DNA of 64,000 nucleotides from Lycium barbarum. Its lineage: Eukaryota > Streptophyta > Magnoliopsida > Solanales > Solanaceae. Under the pieces are notes generated by a model that saw nothing but the letters and a program-made list of their open reading frames with translations, did not search any database and was not told the origin of the DNA. The position numbers and the translations under genes are program-made. The stretch lies in assembly GCF_019175385.1 (NCBI RefSeq), contig NC_083339.1:111275601-111339600 (forward strand). Reading direction: 5' to 3'. The stretch's first letter is position 1, and every line of letters starts with the position of its first letter. This document shows positions 47,628 to 59,759 of this stretch, piece by piece.

Positions 47628-48039
47628 CCTGACTAAGCCTCTAAAGTATTTTTGGCTATGTAGAGGGGAGAGCTGCAATTCAATAAAGTGTTTTTCAACA
47701 AGCATCTAACTCATTTTTACACTGTTACAAGTGTACACGCATAGCAGTCTTGGAAGGCAAAGTTGGCGTATGAGACATTGCACATTTCAAAGTGTGCCAA
47801 AATCTATCATAAAACAGCCCATAGACCCGGTCTCTGAGGCTCAGGTTAGTAGTCTACTCAATGATTGTATAAATCTTCAAATTGTTACAAGTGCCAAGTC
47901 ATCCGCGTACCATCCTACTCAACTATTAAAATATTCCCATTAATATGTGCCTCTCGTTTCTCTCTCCTCCCACTAATCCGAAACCCTGCTGAATTCCTCT
48001 CTGTCTCTCCCTCTCTAGAAGTCATCCCTAACAACTTCT

Positions 48040-48433
48040 ATGGCTTAATCCTCGAATCTCACCAAGAACAATCTGTCTACCCTCTCCTCAAAGCCTCAAA
48101 TCTCCGGCTCCTCTCGAATCCACAAAAGTCACACTCCCAGAAAATTCGTAGCTTCCCTGACTGCCTCCAGCTCAATCAACCTGAATAGCGAAACGATAGA
48201 TCAAATTGCAGCTCAAAGTAATTCACTCTCCAACAAAGAAATAGACAACTCGTAAGCACAGTCAGATGGGTGTTTCTCTAAACAGGGGATGACTGAATCA
48301 GATCTACTACAAAGTGAAGCTGAAGTTCTGGCTATCATGGCAAAAACCTTGCAAGCTATGAGGAATGATGAAAGTGTTGTTAGTGGCATGGAGTCTAAGG
48401 TTTCCATCTTATCGAAGGATTCAAACGAGAGAC
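48040..48433 (+). pseudogene. Second ORF of S (Sirevirus env-like), 5' part
   Basis: After pol and about 410 bp of spacer, an ATG at 48040 opens a frame rich in Ser/Asn/Lys (SSNLTKNNLSTLSSKPQ, then SSSINLNSETIDQIAAQSN), with two stops (third codon TAA; another near 48255), followed by the open stretch MTESDLLQSEAEVLAIMAKT to SILSKDSNERL. Position and Ser-rich start fit the extra ORF between pol and 3' LTR in SIRE-type elements, whose product is called env-like but is of unproven function. Interrupted by E at 48434. Confidence 0.6.
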
Positions 48434-48929
48434 TATTGACACCTAATTTTCACCTCATAAAACGCGTATTTTGATTTTTAAATTTCCCGAGTCCAAGACG
48501 GAGCAAGGATGCCCTTTAAAAATTCTGAAAATTTTAAAAAATTTAAAATCCCGAGAAAATTGCAAGGATTGACGTTTAACTATTATTTTCTAAAAATTAG
48601 CAATTACAAGAAATTACGAGTTATTTACTTTCATAAATATAATTCAAAAAGGAAAATACGTATCCCACTCCACCTAGCTCGGGAAAATTGTTAATCAAGA
48701 TGACGTATGAATTACGGCTTATTTTGACCGCATTTTTCACATTTTTAAATATCCTCAGGAACTATATCAATATTAGGCTTGTTTTGAAGCTAATAATTTA
48801 AATTTGCGAGTTCTAAATTTTTATAAATCTAAATAACTATTTTATTTAGCTTTGTATGTTATTTATATTACTTAATCATTATTTGATTTAAATCGGGAGG
48901 AAGGATAATTTAAATTTCTTAAAAGGATT

Positions 48930-48951
48930 GGGGGGGGGGGGGGGGGGGGGG
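48930..48951 (+). repeat. Poly-G run (22)
   Basis: Uninterrupted G tract just upstream of the TATA-like box in E. Confidence 0.9.
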
Positions 48952-49588
48952 AGAAGTTTATAAAAAATGAAGGGTGGAAGTTTATTTTAATAAACTTCCA
49001 CCCCCACTCTTTTACGATCAGTTGCCCGACTCCCCTTCTCTTCTTCGAGGCGAAATGGTGATGCCACTAGGGTTTGCTTTATCAGTCCAATTAGCGGCGT
49101 TTCATGGTAGTTTTACGCCGGATTTTTGAGGGTTTCTGTCCTCTACCATGTTTTCTTATGATTACCAGGTTTATTTTCGTATGATTCATTTGTTTTGATC
49201 TTGAAATTGACTCGAATTGGGATGTTGCTCGGGTTTCTTCATGTGTGTGGTTGTCATGGGCGGAGCATTGAAGCTCTTAGCCATATTGTGCTCTACACAC
49301 AACAAATGAAAGACCTAGGGATAATTTCCCATGACCCCGTTCAAGATGAGTACCATGCTTTGGGGATTTTATCTCGTTTTGTACCATTCTAGCACTATGA
49401 TACCATTGGAATATAGCATTCTTGTTTTATTAGTGATGAGGCGTACTATCCTATTTTTTCTGATTTTTATTTGGAATTTTAGGGTGCATGAAATTCTGTT
49501 ATATATATCACGAATTAGTACAATTAGCTGGAAAATTTGTTTGTCTTTTATTGAATTTTGAAATTGTTTGAATTAGGGTTTGAGAATT

Positions 49589-49609
49589 GGGGGGGGGGGG
49601 GGGGGGGGG
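49589..49609 (+). repeat. Poly-G run (21)
   Basis: Second long G tract inside E. Confidence 0.9.
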
Positions 49610-49619
49610 AACTTGGTTA

Positions 49620-52600
49620 TTGGTTTGTAATATATTCCACTTCTATCCCCAAACCCTATTTTGAGTGATAAATATATAGATGAGTTTGTTGCCATTTTGG
49701 GGGGACTCTTTTTTCTGAAAATTTGGGAGAAGGAAAAAAGGTCTTAAATTCTCATTATTATCTTATTGAAAAAAATCAAGAATTCTATAGACATACTACT
49801 GAAATACTATAATATACCGACATTATACATATATTATCCAAATATATACCACAAGATATCATAAGAATTCAAAAGACAAAGGCTATTTTTTTTAAAAGGG
49901 GATCTTGGGTGTTGATATTGAAGTGTTGATCCAACCCCTCCTCTTTGATCTTTAGGATGCCCTACAAAAAGGTAAAATTCTGTTTTCAGTTTACTTCATA
50001 CTCATTTTTATCTCCTTTTATGCATTTAACTTAGTTATAGTTCCTTGATTAATGTTCTAAGCCTGTTTCTGTTAAAACTTGGCATGAATGATGGCTTAAG
50101 TGTGTTTGTGTGGATATAAAGTTTTCTTTTTCTGGTTTGTTGTTTCATTGATACTCATCATGTTATTAGTTCTATAATACTAGCAATATAAGGTTCAAAT
50201 AAGCTTAAATGAGGAAGAAGGGTTAGTTTTAGACCATAGTTTGTTTCCTTTAACATTTCAGAGTTCTATAAAGCTCATTTTTAGTTTGTAGAATACTGTA
50301 GCATTAGTAGTATCTTCAGATCTCATATCATATTGATGTTGTTTAAACTTGTTGTTGTTTATTGGAGGTTTGGCAATTTCTGGTCCTACTTAGTTATTTA
50401 AGGATCATTAGGCAGTTTAGAATCCTATTATGAGGTTTAAAATTGAAATATAGTTGTTTGGTGAGTTGTATGATTTAAAATCCAACATATGCTTTAGAAC
50501 TAGCAACAGTGCTATTTTATGGCTTTACTGTGATGAAATTGGTTTTGCTTGTGTGATTTCTGTTAGTTTCAAAACTGTCTAAATCTAAACTTGAAGGAAG
50601 GATAAGTGTTGTTGTGTTGTGTGCCCAATTTGGATTAATAGGTTCAGAAACTTGAAACTGTTGACTGCTATCAGTGTCACATGGACTTGAATCCTTTTAA
50701 AACCTTGATTAAAACTGGTTTCTTCTTTGTTTAAGTGAAATAATCTTCCTTAAGATGACTTGTAAGGTGTGTCTATGGGGTCTTAAAAGTGAGTTAAATG
50801 AAATCTAGTTTCTTGCTTGGTGTTATGAGTCTCAGCTTGTGCTTCTAGTCTTTTTTTTTAAGGGTTGCATGGTTGTAAAAGGTTCTAAAAGGTAGAGGCT
50901 GGTGACTTATGGGATTGTCTCCCTTTTGTGAATGTTGTTCTGTTATCCTTTGGTCTTTTAGAGGGCCTCTTTAAAAAGTTGAGTTTGTTTTAGATTTGAC
51001 TTGTGAATTTTGGAATTTGTTTAAGATTATGGTGACTGCTGATGGAATATATGGTCTTTAGAAGTGATAAATTAAGTGTAAAAGAAGGTACTGAAGGTTT
51101 AGGTCACTTGTTGTCTGATTTGTTGACTTTCTGTGAATTTTGAGCATCATGTTAGACCTTATATGTGTTATCAATGCCCTTTCTGCCAAGCTGGACGTAT
51201 AAGGAATTTTGGAAACTTAATCTCTTGTTTTAAAAACTAAGTATGATGGTCTGAATTATTTTCTTTTTGGAATTGTTAAAGTGATATTTGTGGAGCTGGC
51301 TTTTCCTTTTCATTTGCCTATGTTAAAAGGTTTTATAATCAGTTGTTTTGAGACTTGTGTTCTCTGAATTTGAGTTTTCGGGATTATGGTTTTGAGAACT
51401 TCTATCACCTAGAGTCTCAGTGTATTGGAAAGTTTGAAGCTAAAACAAAACTGTTCAAAAAGGACTAAGTGTAGGGTCTGTATTTGTGTGAATTATTCTC
51501 TTGGCTAGATGGTTTAGTTAATCTTGTGATTTATGCGCCATGTCCCTCCTTCCCTGCTTGTTTAAATTATACCATATCCTGTATCATTTGCATCCTTTTA
51601 GACTGTTAGGATTTGCCTAGATTGACTTTAACTTGAATTTTTCTGTGTTTGAAACCTGCATTGGCCATTCTTGACCTACATTTATTTCCTTAATTCTTCT
51701 GTGCCACCTTGAAAGTAAAACTGAGAATCCTTGGACTATTTTGAACCTGTAACTTGCATCATCTGATAGTTTGGTCGCGTTTTGAGTTGAACTGGTCTCC
51801 TGTATTTCATATTTCTGTAACCTTTTAGTTGGAAATTTGAAACTAAAATAAACTGAACATTAGGTTACTTTGAGAACACATTTTGGACTAGTCTAATTCA
51901 CTCTTTTGGCTCATTGGATCTTAATTTCTAGAAACTGAAAGATTAGTGTATAGCATATACCTTGTCTTGATCATGTGTTTCGTATAACTGGAAACCTTCC
52001 TCATTTCTTCTTTGTCTCTACACTATGTCACTGCTATTTGCCTAGGTCACCTTGAGTTCCTGCCTTGTTTTTGTTTATGGTGTTGCTTTATGTGTATACT
52101 TGATTCTACAAACCTTGTTTTGTCTTATATGTTGACTAGTAAACCTAGCCTTTCCACACATTTCTTTGTTTATTGTACAAGTAGTTATTCTCCCAGGCTT
52201 TGTTAGGAGTTGGTTGATGAATGGGTGGTCTGTGTTTGCTTATGAGTCTGGATTACTATCTTGTGTCATGTTGGTTTGCCTTTTAGTGACTTGTGCATCC
52301 ATGTTGGTTTTGATCATAGTATGCTAGATTTCTAATTTGATGGGGTTATCTAAAATTAAGTAAATGGAGCCTAAAACAAGACCAAAATTGTGTAAAAAGA
52401 TTAAGTGTGATGCTTGTTCTGTGATTTCTCATCTTTGGTTGTTTATGTGAGAAATGTGAGATTATCCCTCATGTGTATGGCCTCTGTCTGTTTGATCCCA
52501 AATGAGCTAGGCATATTGTGTTGCACCTAGGAATAGCACTATGCCCCTTTAGTTGCCCTTTGACTTCTCTGAATTGTTGGTGTGTCTTTCTAAGAATCTC

Positions 52601-52878
52601 TTTTTGGCTATTTTTACCTTTGACTCCCCTGTATGGCTCTAGGAATAAAATGAGGTAGATTATCATTTGAAAATTTTACTAGTGTCTCTATAAGACCTGA
52701 CATAGTTAGGTATACTGTACAACTTGCAGTTTGAATCCTTGTTTGAGAATTTCTTAACTTAAACCTGCTCTGACCTTAACTGGTAAAACTGGAAAAGAGA
52801 ATGTTGTTTATACACTTCCCCTGCTTGTTCCATTGGCTTAATTGACACTCACTGGTCTCATCTCTTCTCAATGCTATT

Positions 52879-52880
<2 letters not shown>
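49620..52880 (+). other. Body of LTR E, non-coding
   Basis: More than 3 kb of T/G-rich sequence without a domain-bearing ORF. Nothing recognisable beyond LTR character. Confidence 0.5.

Positions 52881-52916
<36 letters not shown>
52881..52916 (+). repeat. Poly-C run (36)
   Basis: Longest homopolymer in the window, in E; followed by ACACAC. Confidence 0.9.
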
Positions 52917-54560
52917 ACACACCTTATCACTTAGACTCTTGTTTTGTTCTTGTGAAACTGTTGCTTGTGGGATCTATTGACAGCAGCATTACCATGTTTG
53001 TTTATAGATTTGATACCTTGACTAGATTCATTGCCTATCCCTAAAAGCTGAAATTATGAAAACCCTTATCAACAAAATGTTGCCTCTTCTTTAGTCTAGA
53101 TTAATCGTGGAGTTTTAAAAGTAAAAATTGACTCTTAGAATATGATGTGTGCACTGTGTGTTGGATACTGCCTCATATGCATTTGTTTTGGCTAAAAACT
53201 GTTTGTTACTCTATTATCTTTGACTAAGTTATCCCTTATTATGCTTGCCTAGTTTGCTAGTTGAGAATCCATATTTTTAAGTGGCCTATATGCTTGATTG
53301 CTTGATAAAATCTGAACATTTTAAACCTGGAAAATCTGGGCAATTTCTGGGAATTTTTGAGTTCCTTTGGGTAGTTAAAAGAGATATATAAATAGTGTAT
53401 ATTGAAGGGCATATAGTGTATATTGGTTGTATATGGAGGGTATGCCCTTCAATGGGTTTTGCTCTCCATATGAGGGTATATCACATAGTATATCATGGTT
53501 CAACACTTAGAAAATTTCTGGCATAATTCCAAGAGCTGGGCCAATTGAGCCCGTATACTGGTTCAGTCCTTTTTGCATATCTGTCCCTTTTTCCGTTCAT
53601 CTAGTCATGGGCTTAGTCCAGTTGCGTTGTAATTTAATTTTGGCCTTGTAAATTTAATTTATGTCCTTGAGATTAGATACTAATGTATCTATATCCTTTT
53701 ATTTGTAAACCTCCCCATTCGTTGGTGGGTCCAACGAGGCCCACCAATCCACTTAGATCGAGTCAACCTCATTATGGACGGGTTGAGCAATTGGAGCGGA
53801 TAAGTTTCAATTTGCATTTATTTTTCTGTTGGGCTTGGTAGGCCCAACCCCCTTTACGTTGTATTATTATTTGAGCAAAATTGATGAAATGTGTTTATTG
53901 GAACCCTTTAAAATTGTCACGCATTAGAATCGCCAAAAACCATTTTTTCTCTAATACGAAATTGATTTTTGACAAGTACTAGCATGCAAAAAAAAAAAAC
54001 GTCTTGTGACTAAAAATTGCTATTTATGGACAAGAATGAACATTTCTTTAAATGAAAACATGATTTTGGACGAGAAATTAACTTGACAAACTTTATGGAC
54101 TACAAGATAAAAAATTATGGACCGTGCCTATGGACTTGGATGTGTGGACCGATTTGGACAAAACTTGTGAGATGAATATGATTGTTTAGAGTTAGGCTAA
54201 AAAAAAAATTGATTAAAACATAGAAAAAGATATGAAACATAGCTATTTTTATTACAATCAATTTATATTTACAAAGGCATACTATTAAAACTCGTAGGTC
54301 AACCGTATTTTACGGATCCTAAATACCGGGGTGCCTAACACCTTCCCAGGGGGATGACCAGAACCCTTACCCATACTTTGGTTAGATTAGGATTGTTTTA
54401 AGACTTAACTGCTTTAAATGAATCTTTTTCAAATTGGTTTTTCCTAATTTCCTAAAAATTAGGTGGCGACTTTAAAAATAATCCATTTAGAGCACAATCC
54501 ACGTAGATGTATATTTTTTCCTTTTTCCCGGTATGATTGACAACCGTCCTTCCCCGGGAC

Positions 54561-55560
54561 ACTTTCCTTTTTGAATGAGGCAAGTGCAAATACGAATTGG
54601 AAAAAATAGAACCGCTACAGGGACTCAGTCCATCTGCTACGGATCTAAATCTTTAACTGGTGGTGTGCTAAATGCGGCGGTTGACGCTTCTACATGTGCT
54701 GATGTTGCGGTAAGTGCTCTCGAGCGAGCACAGCCTCAGAAAAGGTTGCCGGAGGTAAATCTGACTAAGGATAGAAGTACCTTGTGCGTTGCCAAAACAT
54801 GAATTACAAGACCTCATTCCTCACGGAGAATAACAGGTCGCAGTCACAGGTCACGTGCACTAGGACTCATTGCCAAATGCGAGATAATGACCTTACAAGG
54901 AAATGTTGGTGTCATCCCAACGTGCTCAGAGTCTCTTAAAATTCGGGAACTTGCAAAGGCTGAAAGGTCATAGGAGTCGGGTCTCTCTAGTGCTTCAGAA
55001 GATGCCAGCACTAAAATTGCACGCCTACAAGCTATGAATGCAAGACTCCAACAAAAGATTGATATTCTTCGTGATCAGAAGCTGCAAGATCAGCGCACCA
55101 GCAGTGCGCGTATTGACTTGCTCTTACAAACCTTTGTTCCCTTTTTTTCCTCTCTTGCTTCTTCCTGAGTCGGTTTCTATTCTCGTACCTCTCTACACTC
55201 TTTTTCTTAGCATATGGCTTGGCTTTAAGGAAATTTTATTTTTATATATTCCATTGTTTGGCTGCTAATTTCCCGGTATTCTCATTTGGCTATTACTCTG
55301 TTTTGTGCGTTGTCATTTGCCATATTGTTCCCAAATTGTATGTGTTGTGTTGCCCGAGTGGCTCTGAGTTTATGCTACTGAACTTCTTGATTTACTTATG
55401 TTAGCTCGACTCTTTTCGATGATGCAAAAAGGGTTAAGAAAAGAAAGGAAGAAGATGATGATCTACTGCAGGTGCCTTGAAAATGATGATCTACTTCGTA
55501 GGGGGAACAAGTGGGAAGCTGGTTCTCAGGAGGAACATCGTCTATAAGTTTGTCATCATC
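54561..55560 (+). pseudogene. Second ORF of S, 3' part with coiled coil
   Basis: Resumes after E in the same frame (MRQVQIRIGKNRTATGTQ; open 54575-54802). After further stops and shifts, a segment around 55015-55130 reads ARLQAMNARLQQKIDILRDQ then KLQDQRTSSARIDLLLQ, a clear heptad coiled coil, followed by a short hydrophobic stretch and a stop near 55168. SIRE-type env-like proteins are reported to have a C-terminal coiled coil, which supports the assignment. The remaining bases to 55560 are 3' untranslated, including the start of the TTTGTCATCATCAAAAAGG tract. Confidence 0.55.
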
Positions 55561-55574
55561 AAAAAGGGGGAAAT
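55561..55574 (+). promoter_or_regulatory. Polypurine tract of S
   Basis: AAAAAGGGGGAAAT directly before the 3' LTR, in the TCATCATCAAAAAGGGGGA context typical of Sireviruses. Confidence 0.8.
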
Positions 55575-56451
55575 TGATAAGGTGCACCCTATGATCCTAT
55601 GTTTTGATAATTGACAAACTGATGGGGAACCAATAAGAGACATGGTCTGCTATCTATTTTGAAATACCGCGTGCGCTCAGTGACACAACTTTAAACAGTT
55701 GTAAAGCTAGACCGTACAACAGCAGTGCTGCAGTCCAAGCCTTGGGTCAAACTTTGGATGAGAAGTCTCCATCACATCCCACATGTTCCCTAATATATAT
55801 TCAACATGTCCCAACATATTTTGCATCACTTGGAAAACCTAAAATCACTTTAAAAATTGTAGCCGTCACAAGATTCCCAAGTGTTCAACTAGCAGAGCTG
55901 AGAACAAACTGAAGGATCGGATGCTAACTCTGAAGATATCTAAGTCCCTTAGTTTGTCTTAAGCTTTGTTTCATTTGTATTTAAATTGTAAACCTACTCC
56001 TCTTGTTTGAGAAGCTGTTTGTAGGTATTTAAAAGTCTCAAAGTCAGCTTGTTGGAAGCGTGTTTCCATAAGCTCTTGAGTGGTACACTAGGCTAGAGTT
56101 AGTCTAGGTGTATTAGTGGTCCTTAGCTAGAGTTAGCTAAGTGGAAGTGCTTGCAATCGGAGTATTGCAAGGGTTGAGGGACTATGTGAGTTAGTTCCTT
56201 GGTTACATAAGCGTTATTGTAAGGGTGAGGGGTTATGGGAGTTAATTCCTGGCTTACAATAGAGTTGTAATCTGAAGTTGCTCGATTAGTGGAGTTGAAA
56301 TACTACTATAGTAGGTCGTGGTTTTTAATGCTTTGAGCAAAGATTTTTCCACGGTAAAATCTTGTGTCCTTTACATACTGCATTGCATAAGGGAACTGGT
56401 ACACAACCAGGTCCATCCATACTGTGTTTGGTGGACGCATTGTCTATATCA
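55575..56451 (+). repeat. 3' LTR of S (877 bp)
   Basis: Partner of 25888-26765, ending CTATATCA; moderate divergence between the two. Confidence 0.9.
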
Positions 56452-56591
56452 AAATGTGATTCAACGAACAAGAGTTTTTCAATTATAAATTTGTACGAAG
56501 CAATCAATGAATTTCGGCGAAATAGTCTTTCAAAATCCCCTCTGGAGCCCCCCCCCAACCTTAACATTCCAAATGATTTTACTTAAATCAT
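56452..56591. other. Right flank of S, unassigned
   Basis: Begins with the TSD AAATG. Short frame without a known domain; it may be the upstream part of the hAT transposase that follows, but I cannot show it. Confidence 0.4.
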
Positions 56592-56654
56592 TAACAACAT
56601 TCATGATTTTGTATTGGAACTTTCTCCACAAAATGATCAGATGACTTCTGCAAC

Positions 56655-57204
56655 TAGGGGTGTCAAAGATGGCCCAAAAGTTGATGGCCCGCCAGCCCGC
56701 CCAAAATTTTATGGGTTAGGCTCACGATAATTTCATATTGGGCTAATTTTAGCCCAACTCAACATAACCCATTTTAAAGTGATCTCCAACTTAGCCCAAT
56801 ACTAGCCCAATTCTAGCCCATTTTTAAGATTTACTTTAATTTGAGTTTATTGCTTGAGATTTACTTCTTCTTTTTTTCTATGTATTCACTTTTCTTGTAC
56901 CATGTATCTCACAAGTTTGGGGGTGTGGTTGATATTTGTGGAAAATATTTTTCGAAAATATTCCACGAAAAATGTTTTCCGCGAACATATTTCCTCAAAA
57001 AAATATTTTCCTCGGAAAATGTTTTCCTAGAAAATAGGCCCTTCAAAAAAACTAGACAAGTTGGGCGGTCATGACCCAGCCCATATCAACCCAACTCATT
57101 TCAGCTCAAATAAGTTTTGGGTCAATCTTAACCCAACTCATTAATTAGCTCAGCCCATTTTGACTTGCCCAATTTCTGCCCAACCCGCCCATTTGACACC
57201 CCTA
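56655..57204. mobile_element. hAT-type MITE, 550 bp, inside the transposase remnant
   Basis: Termini TAGGGGTGTCAAA and TTTGACACCCCTA. TSD TCTGCAAC (56647-56654) against TCTACAAC (57205-57212). Rich in GCCCAA/TTGGGC motifs in both orientations. Its removal rejoins the transposase frame (QMTSAT|TIQKEIV). Confidence 0.87.
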
Positions 57205-57563
57205 TCTACAACGATTCAAAAAGAAATTGTGACAACATGCAAGATTAACTCCACTAAGGCTATTATAGAGGAATTAAATTGTGATTACTTTGTCTTATTG
57301 GTTGATGAATCTTTTGGTGTGTCATGTAAGGAGAAAATGATTGTTGTTTTACGATATGTTGATGGAATGATATTTGTAATGAAATGACTTATTGACATTG
57401 TTCATGTTAAAGATATTTGTTATTTATCTTTAAAAGTAGCAGTTGTTGTTTTACTTTCTCAACTTTCCTTGAGTCTGTCTTGGGTACGTGGACAATGTTA
57501 CAATGGGATAAGTAATACGTAAGGTGATATTAATGGTGTTAAGATGTTGATTAACCAAGAAAG

Positions 57564-59759
57564 TGTCACGACCCAACCCGCCATGACTGGCACCCAACTA
57601 AATCCTAGTGGGCGAACCAACACATAAAATCTCTATTCATTCAAGTCTTATTTTATATTAAACAAGTCAAACGATTATACTCATTCACTCATCAAAATAG
57701 ACTAAGTAAGTCATGCTATAAAATACTAAAACAAGTGCAGAAGTCTAACTATTACAAATTCCCCAAAATCCGAAAGTCATCGTATAGGACTCTAAGCGAA
57801 AAACATGTCTAAGAATCTGAAGTCTAACAATTTAGTAATCCATAATGTTCAGAGTACGAAAAGACATCATAGTAAGAAGATCTTCGGGCAGCCTGGCATG
57901 GGAAGAAGCTCACCTTAAAATCTGCCAACAATTATCCTCCACGCTAAATGTGAGGACGAGCAACGGTCTCCGTATCAAAATCTGCACTCAAAGAATGCAG
58001 CAATGTAGTATCAGAACAAACACTACGCACCGATGGATATCATAGGCCGACTCAGATTTGTATCATGCATATTTCGTAAAATCGATAGAATAAAACAAAC
58101 TAGTCAACAGTCATGAATATCAATAAATCACAGGAAGTCAACCAAGAACAATCACAATCAAATCACCAAGATGTCAAGCATCACGATCACGTAAGTCACA
58201 ATGGAAGTAAGTATACCACAATAACCTCACTCGTTGTACATACATGCTAGCTGATGTCTTAGCTCAATAGCCATGACTTGCAGGGGACCCATGGTGTCCA
58301 TGTACGACCGTTTTGGATCCACTCCTCGGACCCGAGCACAAACCTCTGCCCCGAAACGAACCTCAGTCGCGAGACATATCAAAGTACCTCTCGTTTCCGG
58401 AATGATCCTCGGACCACGAGCCCATAATCTAGGTCACGTGAGTGCCTTTCCATACCTCTTACAGAACAGTGTTTCTTACCTTTCCAATAACAAGAATAAA
58501 CTCATCATTTCATATCACAATACCCTTGAGAAGATTATATTAGCTTCTCATCACAACACATCCACTGTAGATTTAATCACACAGGAATAATGGCACGAAG
58601 CCTACACAATCAATCAATCACATTCACATAGGAATTAACCACACAATACCATGCATGAAAACTAGACATGCTTTCTCCTAAGGAGTTCACCAAACATATA
58701 ATCATCTAACCAAAGTCTAACTTAAGTAAACCGAAACCTACCTCAAAGTAGAGTTGGAATACGCAGGTTACTCTACTACAACCTTTCCTTCCTTAAAGCC
58801 TCAATACGTTCAGGTTCTAAAAATAGAAGGCTCAATGAGTCACATTGCTCAATTTACAAACACCAAAGCAAGAATACCCTTCCCTTTCCCCATTCTAAGG
58901 GTGGATGATTTTCTAGGTGATAAACAACCTATCAAGGCCCCTAGTATTCATTTACCATAAATTTATACAACATTCTATCAAACATTCCCATTACAAACAG
59001 TTTTCTACGGCAAAGACACCATTTTTATAGAACCCGAGGTCTCAAATCACTTAGTTTACTATTCTAATTGTTCAATTTATAACAAATAGCAACTAATCAA
59101 TCCATTTAAATGATAAATACGCAATAATAACCCCAACCCATCAAGTTTAGAAGGTTTATTGACATTCTGGGGTTTCTACTTTACTTTCACCATTAAAAAC
59201 CATGAAGATGATTACCATAATGAAGGGGAAGGGAATGACAGAATGAAAAACAATGGAACTTACCTCTCAAGGTTATCTTGCCCTAGCTTGAAAATTCTCT
59301 CTAGGTGCTTGTTGGGAAGTGTGTTGGTGTTTTGTGAGAAGAGAAAATAAAACTGAGTATATAAAATTTGGGTTACTGTTTTACGTTGACCACTACAGCG
59401 GTCGTCATGCCGCTGCAGTGGTCCCAAAAGAAACTGCTTGACTGCTATGGCGGTCTCACCACCGCTATAGCATTACCGCCATGGCGGTCCACCACCCGCC
59501 ATAGCGGCCACCAAGGACATGGATGGCTGCTGGCAGCGGTACCGCCACAAGGGTACACCCACCGCTGTAGCGGTCCATTTTTGGCAGTGAGCTCGACTTT
59601 TGACCAGTTTTTCCCCCTATCACCCCATATTTCATCCAAGTCCTCAAAACACAACACAAAACATGCACACATACAAAAAGACGCCCCACGAATCCACCCA
59701 CGGCCTCGGAATTCCTCACGAAGTCCTAATTTTCCCTAACGACCAGAAGGGTCGTTACA
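57564..59759 (-). mobile_element. Element F: minus-strand solo LTR, Tekay type
   Basis: Plus-strand TGTCACGACCCAACCC to GGGTCGTTACA, 2196 bp, flanked by exact GAAAG (57559-57563 and 59760-59764). On the minus strand it reads TGTAACGACCC ... GGGTCGTGACA with a TATA-like TTTTATATACTC near 59360. No PBS, PPT or internal region, hence solo LTR formed by LTR-LTR recombination. Confidence 0.87.
59388..59580. repeat. Cluster of GC-rich palindromic motifs in LTR F
   Basis: Many variants of a short palindrome, e.g. ACCGCTATAGC, CCGCCATGGCGG, CGCCATAGCGG, ACCGCTGTAGCGGT, packed into under 200 bp of otherwise AT-rich LTR, upstream (minus strand: downstream of U3 core) of the TATA-like box region. Confidence 0.85.

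Larger units (their letters stand above)
48434..54555 (+). mobile_element. Element E: long LTR related to D, probably solo
   Basis: Starts TATTGACACCTAATTTT (compare D, TGTTGACACCCAATTTT). Near the right end it has the D-like block GTAGGTCAACCGTATTTTACGG, then GGGGATGACCAGAACCC and TTAGGTGGCGACT, ending around ACCGTCC. GAGAC (48429-48433) and GGGAC (54556-54560) form a plausible TSD with one mismatch, and the reading frame of S continues across. TATA-like TTTATAAAAAATG at about 48957. No coding sequence, PBS or PPT. The terminal bases are not canonical TG/CA, so the right boundary is approximate. Confidence 0.65.
25888..56451 (+). mobile_element. Element S: Sirevirus-like copia retrotransposon, interrupted three times
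   Basis: LTRs 25888-26765 and 55575-56451 (TGATAAGGTGCACC ... CTATATCA), TSD AAATT/AAATG. Met-type PBS at 26768. Gag start, protease active-site region, integrase, RT with YVDDIIFG, RNase H and a second ORF after pol follow; the PPT is in the Sirevirus-style context TCATCATCAAAAAGGGGGA. Insertions C, D and E break it at 27262, 40744 and 48433. Without them S would be about 7 kb. It lies next to a dead hAT transposase. Confidence 0.88.

Noticed and set aside
49195..49561. Possible small gene in element E
   Set aside because: Two overlapping short frames, no domain, inside an LTR.
54575..54802. Independent host gene
   Set aside because: Frame and position continue the second ORF of Sirevirus S across insertion E.
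58273..58590. 105-codon plus-strand ORF
   Set aside because: Inside solo LTR F and without a recognised domain.
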